Shown here one piece after another: positions 1 to 7,882 of a DNA stretch of 64,000 nt. Numbering within the stretch: position 1 is the stretch's first letter; every line of letters starts with the position of its first letter. The stretch comes from PALSA-505 sp036501145. Lineage in GTDB: Bacteria > Actinomycetota > Actinomycetes > Streptosporangiales > Streptosporangiaceae. The stretch is taken from positions 1-64,000 of the forward strand of contig DASYAV010000052.1 in the NCBI GenBank assembly GCA_036501145.1, given 5' to 3'. Both the position numbers and the translations under genes were made by a program. Under the pieces are notes generated by a model. It worked only from the letters and a program-made list of their open reading frames with translations, ran no database searches and was not told the origin of the DNA.

Positions 1-288
1 CGCCCGGGCCGCCGCGTCGATGGCGTTGCGGGCGTTGTCGAACCGCTCCCCGACCGTCGTCGTGGAGACCAGCACCATCGCGTCGGCGCCTGCGAACGCC
101 TCGTCGAGCGTGCCCGGGTCGGCGAAGTCCGCGCGCCGCACCGTGACCCCGTTCTGTGCGAGGTCGGTGAGTTTGTCAACATCACGGCCGGTGGCCACGA
201 TCTGCGCCGGCGGCGTTCCGGCGGCGAGGAGTTGATCGACGACGAGCCGGCCGAGGTGACCTGATGCTCCGGTGATGACAGTGGACAT
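1..288 (-). CDS. NmrA-like NAD(P)-binding oxidoreductase, 3' end beyond window
   Basis: Only the first 96 codons are in the window; the gene runs off the left edge. The N-terminus reads MSTVITGASGHLGRLVV, a Rossmann strand with the glycine motif GASGHLG. It continues with VATGRD and a strand ending in DFAD, the usual pattern of atypical SDR/NmrA proteins such as quinone reductase QorB. These are cytosolic NAD(P)H-dependent enzymes or redox sensors. The ATG at 288 is the first start after an AT-rich intergenic region. The next gene on the same strand is a MarR regulator, the usual partner of quinone-responsive reductases (inference). The substrate cannot be told from the fragment. Confidence 0.8.
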   Translation of the reverse strand, partial: MSTVITGASGHLGRLVVDQLLAAGTPPAQIVATGRDVDKLTDLAQNGVTVRRADFADPGTLDEAFAGADAMVLVSTTTVGERFDNARNAIDAAARA

Positions 289-419
289 GGTGTTTCCCTT
301 CGATAGGGGTGCGGTGTGAGTGAAGATCGCCGGTGCCCCGCGGTGGGGTGTTCCCGACATCGGTGAGGTGGTAGCGCAGGTCTGCACCCACCCGTCCATC
401 GCCGGAAAATCGTCAGGAA

Positions 420-440
420 CATTTACTAAATTAATCAATG
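420..440. promoter_or_regulatory. AT-rich imperfect palindrome, candidate MarR operator
   Basis: A 21-bp imperfect palindrome with outer arms CATT and AATG sits in a strikingly AT-rich patch between the NmrA-type gene and the marR gene. About eight of ten base pairs match across the centre near 430. Size and position, about 130 bp upstream of the 288 start, suit a MarR-family operator. Binding is inference. Confidence 0.4.
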
Positions 441-543
441 TTGCTGACTAATGTCAAGGCGGAGGCGAAGCTGCCGGTGACCGCTGGCCCCGGCGGCCCG
501 GGGCGAACGGGAATCGGGGGCGGACGGCTCGGCGCGGCCGGGT

Positions 544-987
544 TTACCGCGCGTAGGGGTCGGTGATCTCGCGGAGTTGATCCAGGATCTGGTGCAACAA
601 CGTGAAGTTGCGGGTGCCCAGGTAGGTCTTCCACTCCGAGAGGATCTCGTCGAGTGTCGCCGTGGCCACCTCGACCGCCCGCCGGCCACGGTCCTCGATC
701 ACGATCACCCGGGCGCGGCCATCCGTGGGGTCGGGGACCCGGCGGACATAGCCCAAGCGCTCCAGCTGATCGACCAGCACGCTGGCGCTCTGCTTGCTCA
801 TTTGCGCCTGGTCAGCGAGGTCCGTGAGGCGCGAACCGTCCGGGGCGATGCGTTGAAACACCCGGCACTGGGCGAGGGTCCAGTCGTCGAACCCGGCATC
901 CTGGAGGGCCCGGAAAATCCGGTCCTCGGTGTACCGGTACGGGATGAACAACAACACCCCTAGATCAACCCGCTGCTCGTCGTCCAT
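544..987 (-). CDS. MarR family transcriptional regulator
   Basis: A 147-residue winged-helix repressor. The recognition region reads LTDLADQAQMSKQSASVLVDQL, followed by the wing with DPTDGRARVI, the typical MarR pattern in which a DxRxR wing contacts the minor groove. Length is right for the family when the ATG at 987 (MDDEQRVD) is used. The frame is open further upstream, but that extension is arginine-rich and looks like translated non-coding DNA. An ATG at 1005 is an alternative. It is co-directional with the NmrA-type gene, with an AT-rich palindrome between them, so control of that gene is likely. The ligand is unknown; phenolics or quinones are usual for the family. Confidence 0.88.
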   Translation of the reverse strand: MDDEQRVDLGVLLFIPYRYTEDRIFRALQDAGFDDWTLAQCRVFQRIAPDGSRLTDLADQAQMSKQSASVLVDQLERLGYVRRVPDPTDGRARVIVIEDRGRRAVEVATATLDEILSEWKTYLGTRNFTLLHQILDQLREITDPYAR

Positions 988-1286
988 GCCACTTCTCGGC
1001 TCCATCGCCCACCTGATCCCACGAGGCTCACACCCTACGTCAAACGCTGCCGGGCCAGATCGCCGCCGGCCCGACCGCGGCGGCCGGTGCGCAGCGCTGC
1101 GCTCGCTGCGTTCCGAACGCGCCATCTGCCCCTCAGTGGCTTCGCACCTGTTGCTGTTGTCATCGGTGCCACCGTAGACCTATAGTAGTAAAGATATCTG
1201 ACTAGTTGGGCGGCGGCCCCGATGCGAGACAGGCGGCCGGGGACTGTTCACATCCAGAGAAGACAGCGAGAGAAATTGGTAGCGCC

Positions 1287-1580
1287 ATGACATCGACATC
1301 AAGCCTGGCGGGCAAGCGGGTCCTGGTCACCGGGGGCGGCCGCGGAATCGGCGCCGCGATCGTGCGGCGGCTCGCCTCCCAGGGAGCCACAGTCGCGGTC
1401 AACTATCGATCCGATCGGGCCGCCGTCGATGCGCTCGTCGGCGAACTCCGCGACACCGGGTGTGCCGCATCGGCTTTCCCGGCCGATGTCAGTGACGTGG
1501 CGCAGACCCACGAGCTGGTCGGCGCGGTGGTATCCGAGTTCGGCGGCCTGGATCTGCTGGTCAGCGCCAGTCAGTATTAA
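1287..1580 (+). pseudogene. Short-chain dehydrogenase, C-terminally truncated
   Basis: The 97 residues contain a clean SDR N-terminus: the cofactor loop TGGGRGIG near residue 14, NYRSD after strand 2 (an NADP-type pattern) and ADVSD after strand 3. The frame then ends at LLVSASQY where SDRs have LLVNNAG. The catalytic Ser, the YxxxK pair and the substrate half (about 150 residues) are missing, so it cannot be an active SDR. The following 158 bases contain no recognisable continuation before efeO begins. A deletion or old rearrangement upstream of efeO is the simplest reading. Confidence 0.7.
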
Positions 1581-1738
1581 CGTGCCGCCGACAACCATCG
1601 GCACGGGCTGCCAACCGCCGTCTGCCCGGCCGGTGACAGCACCCACCGCTATCGGCCGGCGTCCGGCATCTCGGGTAAACCCACAGCGCAAGCTGCGCGT
1701 CCTCCTTACGCGCCTCAGCTCTGGGGGGACGGGCTGCC

Positions 1739-2923
1739 GTGTCTAGCCGCAAGCTGGTAAGCGCCACTATCGGCGTAGCTGCTTTCTGCCTGTTAACAGG
1801 CTGCTCGGGTACGCCACACAGGCCCCATTCCGGAGCAGTCCGTGCCCCAGGCATCGCCATCACGATCTCGGCGCATGTCTGCGGCAGCAGGTGGCGGCAT
1901 CCATCAACCGGCCTGCTGACCTTTCAGATCCACAACGTTTCCAGCCGACCGGTCGACGTTTCGCTGACCGATGCCCGGACCGGCGGGGTTTACGCGGAGA
2001 TTGACGCCATCGCCCCAGGCATCACCCGTCCCATGCAGGTCGATGTGGGTTCTGGGGCCTACGCCTTCCAGTGCGACGTCAGCGCGGACAGCCAGCTGAC
2101 CGGGCCAACGACGGTCGTTCCCGGGCATCTTGCTGACGGCGAGGCAGTAGTCCCTACCGGCGCGCAGCACACTCTCGCCGCCGTGGCCAGCGAGCGCAAC
2201 TACATTGAGAATGGGCTTGCCGCCGTGCAGCGCCGAGCTTCCGCGCTGGGCGCGGATATCAAAGCGGGGCATCTTACCGCCGCGCGGAGCGCGTGGCTTA
2301 CCGCGCACCTGAGCTATGAGCGCCTGGGCAGCGCCTACGGGATGTTCGGCGAGTTTGATGACGAGATAGATGGGACACCTGATGGGTTGCCCGGCGGGGC
2401 CAGCGATCCCTCTTTCACCGGCTTCTACCGCATCGAATACGGGCTGTGGCACGGCCAGTCGGCCGCCCAGCTCACCGGGCCGGCGCAACAGCTCAGCCAG
2501 GCCATCGGCACGCTTCGCAACGCGTACCCCGGGATGATCGGGTACCCGCAAACGGCGCTGAGCGACCTGGCGCTCCGCACGCACGAGATCCTCGAGCACA
2601 CGATCAGGTTCCAGCTCAGCGGCGCCGACGACTTCGGCAGCGGCACGACACTCGCCACCGCGGCGGCCAATATCGCCGCCACCCGCGCCCAGCTGGCTAT
2701 GCTGCGGCCGCTGCTCGTCAGCAGGTACCCGGGCTTGCCGTCGGCCTACGCCGCCCTGGGCCGGCTGCAACGGCTCATCACTGCCGAGCAGGCCGGCGGT
2801 AAATGGACCCCGGTGGGCAGGCTGACCACGGCTCAGCGGGAAGACATCGACTCGGCGGCGGCGCAGACCGTTCAGCTGCTCGCCCCGATCGCTGTCATGT
2901 TTGAAACGGGTCCGTTGTCATGA
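1739..2923 (+). CDS. efeO: Iron uptake system lipoprotein EfeO (cupredoxin-M75 type)
   Basis: A 394-residue exported protein of the EfeUOB/YcdNOB ferrous-iron uptake system. The N-terminus is a lipoprotein signal ending in LLTGC, with Cys22 as lipidation site. A cupredoxin-like domain follows (about residues 40-140). The C-terminal M75/imelysin domain carries the metal-site pattern HEILEH near residue 285 and the NYIENG...VQRR opening typical of EfeO. It starts at GTG 1739. Its stop overlaps efeB by four bases, so the two are translationally coupled. The permease gene efeU, usually first in the operon, is absent; upstream there is only a truncated SDR. EfeO probably binds Fe2+ at the membrane face and hands it on. 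Confidence 0.88.
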   Translation: MSSRKLVSATIGVAAFCLLTGCSGTPHRPHSGAVRAPGIAITISAHVCGSRWRHPSTGLLTFQIHNVSSRPVDVSLTDARTGGVYAEIDAIAPGITRPMQVDVGSGAYAFQCDVSADSQLTGPTTVVPGHLADGEAVVPTGAQHTLAAVASERNYIENGLAAVQRRASALGADIKAGHLTAARSAWLTAHLSYERLGSAYGMFGEFDDEIDGTPDGLPGGASDPSFTGFYRIEYGLWHGQSAAQLTGPAQQLSQAIGTLRNAYPGMIGYPQTALSDLALRTHEILEHTIRFQLSGADDFGSGTTLATAAANIAATRAQLAMLRPLLVSRYPGLPSAYAALGRLQRLITAEQAGGKWTPVGRLTTAQREDIDSAAAQTVQLLAPIAVMFETGPLS

Positions 2924-4182
2924 ATCCCTCTGGGTCGGGACGCCGGTCTTTTCTGCGCGGGCTGCTGGGGGTCGGCGCTGCGGCGGCCGCGACAGGCTAC
3001 GCAGCACGCGGGGCGCAGGCGGCCATGGTCTCGTCGGCCGCGGCCAGCACCGACCCGGACGCGGTGCTGCCCGCGGTGCCGTTCCACGGCAGGCACCAGG
3101 CTGGCATCCTGCCGCCGCCACCGCGGCGGGTCCTCGTGCTGGCGTTCGACGCGACTGCTGACAGCCGCAGTGGCCTCGAAGACACTCTGCACGCTCTCAC
3201 CAGCCGCGCACGCTTCCTCATGGCGGGCGGCACCCCTGCGCCGTCTGGCGTGACCGGTCCGCCGTCCGACTCCGGAGTCCTCGGCCCAGTGGTGGTCCCG
3301 GACGGTCTCACCATCACCGTGGGTGTGGGCGCCTCGCTGTTCGATGACCGCTATGGCCTCGCGAACCGCAAGCCAGCTCACCTGACCGCCATGAGAACGT
3401 TCCCGGACGACAATCTCGATCCAGTGCAGTGCGGCGGGGACCTCAGCCTGGTGCTCGCCGCCGGCAACACCGACACGATCTTGCACGCGCTGCGCGATAT
3501 CACCCGCCACACCGAAGGCGCCATGCAGATCCGCTGGCGGATAGACGGCTTCTCCAGCGCGCCCCGCCCGTCGGGGACGCCCCGGAACCTGATGGGCTTC
3601 AAAGACGGTATCGCCAACCCCGACACCAGCGATGCTGGGCAGATGGGCCACCTGGTGTGGGCACAGCCTGGCGTGGACCGTGAACCTGCCTGGACGGCGG
3701 GCGGCAGCTACCGGGTCATCCGGCTGATCAGAATGTTCGTCGAGTTCTGGGACCGAGTCTCGATAAGCGAGCAGGAGCGCATGTTCGGCCGCCGCCGTGA
3801 CAACGGCGCTCCTCTTGACGGCAACTCGGAATTCGACGTCCCGGACTACGCCACGGATCCCACGGGCGTGGTCATCCCGTTGGATGCGCACATCCGGCTG
3901 GCCAACCCGCGGACCCCGCAGACTGCCGGCAGCCGGATCCTGCGCCGTGCCTACAACTACGACCGCGGCACCGACAACGTGGGCGATCTGGACATGGGGC
4001 TCATCTTCACCTGCTACCAGCAGAATCCGCGGCGGCAGTTCGAGGCGGTGCAGAAACGTCTCGCGGGCGAACCGCTCACCGATTACATCAGCCCGTTCGG
4101 CGGCGGGTACTTCTTCGCCCTCCCGGGCGTCCAGGACGAGACCGACTATTTCGGCCGCAGCTTGCTGGGCCTGGGTCCGTAA
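2920..4182 (+). CDS. efeB: Deferrochelatase/peroxidase EfeB (Dyp-type haem peroxidase)
   Basis: A 420-residue Dyp-type peroxidase with a twin-arginine signal (RRSFLRG, then an Ala-rich stretch to about residue 33). The family signature GFKDGIANP near residue 228 holds the distal Asp of the GxxDG motif. FVEFWDRVS and DNGAPLDG segments are as in EfeB. Family members oxidise Fe2+ or take iron from haem without breaking the ring, outside the membrane. The ATG lies inside the efeO stop (ATGA), which fixes the start. Without a neighbouring efeU, the pair either uses a permease encoded elsewhere or acts as an extracytoplasmic iron/haem peroxidase module. Confidence 0.92.
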   Translation: MNPSGSGRRSFLRGLLGVGAAAAATGYAARGAQAAMVSSAAASTDPDAVLPAVPFHGRHQAGILPPPPRRVLVLAFDATADSRSGLEDTLHALTSRARFLMAGGTPAPSGVTGPPSDSGVLGPVVVPDGLTITVGVGASLFDDRYGLANRKPAHLTAMRTFPDDNLDPVQCGGDLSLVLAAGNTDTILHALRDITRHTEGAMQIRWRIDGFSSAPRPSGTPRNLMGFKDGIANPDTSDAGQMGHLVWAQPGVDREPAWTAGGSYRVIRLIRMFVEFWDRVSISEQERMFGRRRDNGAPLDGNSEFDVPDYATDPTGVVIPLDAHIRLANPRTPQTAGSRILRRAYNYDRGTDNVGDLDMGLIFTCYQQNPRRQFEAVQKRLAGEPLTDYISPFGGGYFFALPGVQDETDYFGRSLLGLGP

Positions 4183-4235
4183 CACCAACGGTTTTCCGGC
4201 ATGTTCGGGTCAGTAGGTCTCGGCGGCCGGACAGG

Positions 4236-5711
4236 TCAGGTGTGCGGGCGCTTGCCCTTCTCCTGGTGCGGCATGGTCTGGGCCGCGCCGGGAAAGACGG
4301 GTGCCGGCAGGTTGTCGAGCTCGTAGGTGGCGAGCTGGAGGTTGGCGCCGGTGTCGGTGATGACCTGCGGCCGGGTGTGGCGGCCGAAGCTCAGCGTGCG
4401 GGTGAGGTCGCCGAAGTTCTGCCGGCGCCAGGGGGTGATCTGCGGTTCCATGACGCCGGTGACCTTCTCCAGGAACTGCAGCACCGAGGTGTGGTCGAAA
4501 CGCTCGCTGCACACATACCCCCCGGCGCTCCAGGGTGAGATGACGATGCAGGGCACGCGGAATCCGGCGCCTATGGGCCCGGCGAAGCCGCCGGCGCTGG
4601 GGGGCAGCGAGGCCGTGACCCACTCGCCGGGAGTACCGGGTGGGGCGGTCGGCGGGACGACATGGTCGAACAGCCCGTCGTTCTCGTCGTAGTTAAGAAT
4701 CATCACCGTGCTGGCCCACACGTCCGGGTTGGAGGCCAGCGCGGAGACCACGGACGCCACGAACGCCGCGCCCTGGGCCGGGGCAGGGATGGTTGAGGGC
4801 TCGCCGGGGTGCTCCGACGCCCCCGCCGGTGGGCAGAGCCAGCTCACGGTCGCGAGCTGGTCGTGCAGCACGTCGTACTCGAACTGGCCGACCTCGCAGA
4901 GCGCCACGCCCCGGTCATACAGGGGATCCCCGGGCGAGGCATCCTGGAAGTTCTTGAAAAACGGGAGCATCCCGTCCCCGACCAGGCCAGTGCCGTAGTG
5001 GTAGTCCTTCCAGGTCACGCCGGCGTCCTGGAGCCGTTCGGCGTAAGTCGTCCAGCGGTACGGCCCGTCGGGTTCCTCGCCGGTGTCGAGGATCGGCCCG
5101 CCGTTCTCGCCGGCCGGGTCGATCGTCCCGGTGCGCCAGTACAGCCGGTTCGGCCAGGTCGAGGCCAGCACCGAGCAGTGGTAGTGGTCGCAGATGGTGA
5201 ACGCGTCGGCGAGCGCGTACTGGAACGGAATGTCCTCGCGGGTGTAGTAGCCCATCACAAAGGGGCCGTTCGCCTGGTCGGCAGCGCGGTGCGCCGGCAG
5301 CCAGTTGTCCATCGCGCCGCCGTTCCACGCCTGATGCTGCACCTCCCAGGCGTGCGATGTGCTCGGGATGTGCTGTGCGTTCGTGGTGTGCGTGTCCAGG
5401 TGGAACGGCAGCACGTAACCGTCGGGATTAACCGAGTCCGGCTGGTAGAAGACCGACCGGCCAGTCGACAGGGTAATCGCGTCCGGGTCGCTGAAACCGG
5501 CCACCCCGGACAGCGTCCCGAAATAGTGGTCGAATGAGCGGTTCTCCTGCATGAGCAGCACGACATGCTTGATGTCGCTGAGCCTGCCCGGCCGGTTGAG
5601 CGGCGTGGCCAGCGCCTTCTGCACGCTGACCGGCAGCACCGCGGCTGCGGCGCCAGCGGCGGTCGCGGCGGCGGCGCCGCCCATGAAGCGGCGGCGGGTG
5701 AACTCGGGCAT
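4236..5711 (-). CDS. Tat-exported phospholipase C/acid phosphatase family phosphoesterase
   Basis: A 491-residue protein of the bacterial phosphoesterase (PF04185) family. The start at 5711 gives a textbook Tat signal, TRRRFMGGAAAA with an Ala-rich core up to about residue 35. The nucleophile region HVVLLMQENRSFDHYFG near residue 47 is the family hallmark. A distal metal-site segment reads LNYDENDGLFDHV. Members include phosphocholine-specific phospholipases C and acid phosphatases; the C-terminal domains of the longer haemolytic PLCs are absent here, so substrate is open. The frame is open upstream of 5711, but that part has no coding character. It is convergent with efeB. Confidence 0.87.
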   Translation of the reverse strand: MPEFTRRRFMGGAAAATAAGAAAAVLPVSVQKALATPLNRPGRLSDIKHVVLLMQENRSFDHYFGTLSGVAGFSDPDAITLSTGRSVFYQPDSVNPDGYVLPFHLDTHTTNAQHIPSTSHAWEVQHQAWNGGAMDNWLPAHRAADQANGPFVMGYYTREDIPFQYALADAFTICDHYHCSVLASTWPNRLYWRTGTIDPAGENGGPILDTGEEPDGPYRWTTYAERLQDAGVTWKDYHYGTGLVGDGMLPFFKNFQDASPGDPLYDRGVALCEVGQFEYDVLHDQLATVSWLCPPAGASEHPGEPSTIPAPAQGAAFVASVVSALASNPDVWASTVMILNYDENDGLFDHVVPPTAPPGTPGEWVTASLPPSAGGFAGPIGAGFRVPCIVISPWSAGGYVCSERFDHTSVLQFLEKVTGVMEPQITPWRRQNFGDLTRTLSFGRHTRPQVITDTGANLQLATYELDNLPAPVFPGAAQTMPHQEKGKRPHT

Positions 5712-6948
5712 CTCGGGGCTCCCTCTGCTGTCGGATCGTTCGAGGGTCCCAGGACGACATGACCGACTGCACTGCTCGCCTTGAATTTCCGCGGAAACAT
5801 CGGTTTCCGATGGATGACATCGTTGCCATGCCGCTGACAAGACCTACGCCGCCGGGCCTGGAGGTATCGTCGTGGCGCCCAGGTAAGCCGGTCCTGCACC
5901 CTGGTTGCGGCCTGCGGCCTGGCGCGGGCTGGGTTGTGTCAGGCTGCAGCGGTATGTCTGACGGAGTGGCGGGCCTGTTGACCTGGCTGGGATTTCTCCC
6001 GGGGCCGTCCCGCCGTGACGGTCTTGGCCTCATCGGCCCGCGCAGCTCGAGTGCGACCGCGCCGAGCACTACGGCCCCTCCGGCAAACGCGCCGGCCCAG
6101 AGCGCCTCGCCAAGCACGGTCGCGCCGATCACCGCGCCGACAAGCGGCGTGATATAGGCGTAGGTACTGACCAGCGACGCCGGCGCACTGTCCAGGAGGC
6201 GCGTGTAGAGCATGAAGCCGATGAGCGAGTCGAAGACGAGCAGAAACACCGCCGCCCCGGCCGACGTCCAGCTGACGTCCGACCAGCGAGCCGGATCGAG
6301 CTCACCCAGCGACAGCGCGACCAGCAGCAGCACAGTCCCACCGGCAAGCAACTGAACCGCGCTGGCGACCACCCGATCGACCGACCGGTCACCGTTCGCC
6401 GTCAGCAGGCTCCCAGTGGCCCACAGGATCGGGGCGACACAGAACGCCGCGACCGCCCACGGGGCCCCACCGATCGCACTGGCCGGTGCCGTCAGTACAA
6501 CGATCATGATGCCGCCGAACCCCGCCACGAGACGCACCCACGACGCGGCCGATACCCGGGTTCCGGTCAACCCGCTCAGGAGTACCACCCACAGCGGGAT
6601 CGCCGCAGCGAGGATCGCCCCGAGGCTGGCGGTCACCGCGGTCAGCGCTACCGTGGCGAGCCCTTGCCCGCCCACCAGCAGCAGCACGCCGGCGACCGCC
6701 AGATGCCGCAGTTGCACGCGAGTGGGCCGGGGATGCCCACGCGCGGCACCAGCGAGCACGACCCCGGCGAGCAAGAAGACCAGCGCCGCTCCGCCGACCG
6801 GCGGCACCGTGCCGACCATCAGCTTCATAGCCGGAATCGCCGAGCCCCAGCACGCATAGAGCGCGAGCAGCAATCCCGCGGTGCGATCGGGGGCCGCCAC
6901 GGCCGTCCGCCCGCCGCCCCAGCGCCGCTCCGTTCTATGGATTTTCAC
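5428..6948 (-). CDS. EamA/DMT family exporter with non-native C-terminal run-on
   Basis: Residues 1-310 form a complete ten-helix drug/metabolite exporter with two EamA repeats. Features are WGSAIPAMK in helix 1, PLWVVLLSG at the end of repeat 1 and STYAYITPLVG in repeat 2. The protein should end near 6019, but the frame continues 196 codons to 5428. On the way it crosses the promoter region and overlaps the first 284 bases of the phosphoesterase gene in another frame. The extension is Pro/Arg-rich and low-complexity, as expected for translated non-coding DNA. Either the native stop was lost or a frameshift lies near 6020. The start at 6948 is the first ATG of the frame. The substrate is unknown. 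Confidence 0.75.
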   Translation of the reverse strand: MKIHRTERRWGGGRTAVAAPDRTAGLLLALYACWGSAIPAMKLMVGTVPPVGGAALVFLLAGVVLAGAARGHPRPTRVQLRHLAVAGVLLLVGGQGLATVALTAVTASLGAILAAAIPLWVVLLSGLTGTRVSAASWVRLVAGFGGIMIVVLTAPASAIGGAPWAVAAFCVAPILWATGSLLTANGDRSVDRVVASAVQLLAGGTVLLLVALSLGELDPARWSDVSWTSAGAAVFLLVFDSLIGFMLYTRLLDSAPASLVSTYAYITPLVGAVIGATVLGEALWAGAFAGGAVVLGAVALELRGPMRPRPSRRDGPGRNPSQVNRPATPSDIPLQPDTTQPAPGRRPQPGCRTGLPGRHDDTSRPGGVGLVSGMATMSSIGNRCFRGNSRRAVQSVMSSWDPRTIRQQREPRDARVHPPPLHGRRRRRDRRWRRSRGAAGQRAEGAGHAAQPAGQAQRHQACRAAHAGEPLIRPLFRDAVRGGRFQRPGRDYPVDWPVGLLPAGLG

Positions 6949-7023
6949 AATAACGAACGTAGACCCGAATACTGACAGCCCGACGTTTCCGCAGCTCAGA
7001 TGACTTCTGGTGAGTCTACCCGG

Positions 7024-7077
7024 GGTGAGAAAGATGACTTGGGCGGGCTGAGTCTAGGCGGGCTGGCCGAGGATGGC
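7024..7077 (-). pseudogene. Remnant of a DUF5615 PIN-like toxin gene (C-terminal end)
   Basis: Read on the minus strand these 54 bases give ILGQPA-stop-TQPAQVIFLT. The intact toxin at 18463-18852 has ILDQPGQLQPSQVIFLT at its C-terminus. The DNA aligns without gaps to 18496-18549 with about 43 of 54 bases identical by my hand count. One sense codon has become TAG. Upstream codons no longer resemble the toxin. It is a small relic of a second toxin gene. Confidence 0.6.
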
Positions 7078-7143
7078 CTCCGGCGATCCAGATCGCCTAT
7101 CGGCATGCGACGCAAAGTAGTCAATTCACTACGGAACGCTCAT

Positions 7144-7173
7144 CGACAATCGATAAACGAAAATATATTGTCG
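7144..7173. promoter_or_regulatory. Inverted repeat at the gntR promoter, candidate operator
   Basis: Perfect 7-bp arms CGACAAT and ATTGTCG are separated by 16 AT-rich bases and end 5 bp before the regulator start codon. An AT-rich patch like this is rare in the window. Position over the presumed promoter suits autoregulation by the GntR protein encoded next. Confidence 0.45.
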
Positions 7174-7177
7174 GCTC

Positions 7178-7882
7178 ATGCCCGTTAAGCTCGCGCGACC
7201 GGAGCGGCTGAGCCTCGCTGAGCTCGCCTACCAGACGATCGCGGAAGCGATCTACGACCGCCGGCTCGCCCCAGGCGAGCGGCTATCCATCGATGACCTG
7301 CGCCAGCAGCTTGGCATGAGCGCCACGCCCATCCGCGAGGCGCTGTCCAGGGCGGTGGCCCTGGACCTCGTTCGCCAGGACAACAACCACGGGTTCACCG
7401 TGGCGCCGACGCTGACTCCCACCGAGATGACCCAGCTGTTCGCGGTGCGCCGCAGCCTGGAGCTTGAGGCGCTGGCCGAGATTGCCACGCCGCCGGATCC
7501 CGAGCGGCTGGGCGAGCTCGCCCGGCTGATGGCGGCCTGCGAGCACGGGCCGCACTTCAGCGAGATCACCAAGTTCAGCCGTCTGGACCACGCGTTCCAC
7601 CGGGAATTCGTCGCCTCGGCAGGAAACAGGTTCCTGCTGCGCTCCTGGGAGGGGCTGCACTTTCATCTCCGCGTGCACCGGGTGTACGCGGGCGAGGGAG
7701 TCATCGACTTCACCGAGGCCAACGCCGAGCACGCCGCGATCGTGGCCGCCGCGGCCAGCCATGACGTCGACGCGCTCCGGGCCGCGGTCGAGCAGCACAT
7801 CGGTACAGCTGCCCAGCGGGTCACCCGGCTCAGCGCGGACACCGCGGGCACCCCGGCCCCGGCAGGAGGTGAGGACCGGTGA
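7178..7882 (+). CDS. GntR family regulator, FadR/FCD subfamily
   Basis: A 234-residue regulator with an N-terminal winged helix: LAELAYQTIAEAIYDRRLAPG, then MSATPIREALSRA as the recognition helix, residues 15-75. The C-terminal all-helical FCD ligand domain contains LDHAFHREF (the D-x3-H metal pair) near residue 130 and further histidines, so a metal-assisted carboxylate ligand is likely. It is the first gene of the sugar operon and its stop overlaps the next start (GTGA). Family members commonly sense sugar acids or keto acids. The neighbouring dehydratase suggests an aldonate or its product as inducer (inference). Confidence 0.9.
   Translation: MPVKLARPERLSLAELAYQTIAEAIYDRRLAPGERLSIDDLRQQLGMSATPIREALSRAVALDLVRQDNNHGFTVAPTLTPTEMTQLFAVRRSLELEALAEIATPPDPERLGELARLMAACEHGPHFSEITKFSRLDHAFHREFVASAGNRFLLRSWEGLHFHLRVHRVYAGEGVIDFTEANAEHAAIVAAAASHDVDALRAAVEQHIGTAAQRVTRLSADTAGTPAPAGGEDR

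Noticed and set aside
544..1125. Longer 193-residue MarR protein
   Set aside because: The first 46 residues are Arg/Ser-rich non-coding translation; MarR proteins start close to position 987.
7000..7188. A 62-codon plus-strand gene before gntR
   Set aside because: It overlaps the start of gntR, lacks a ribosome site, and half of it is the antisense of a toxin relic.
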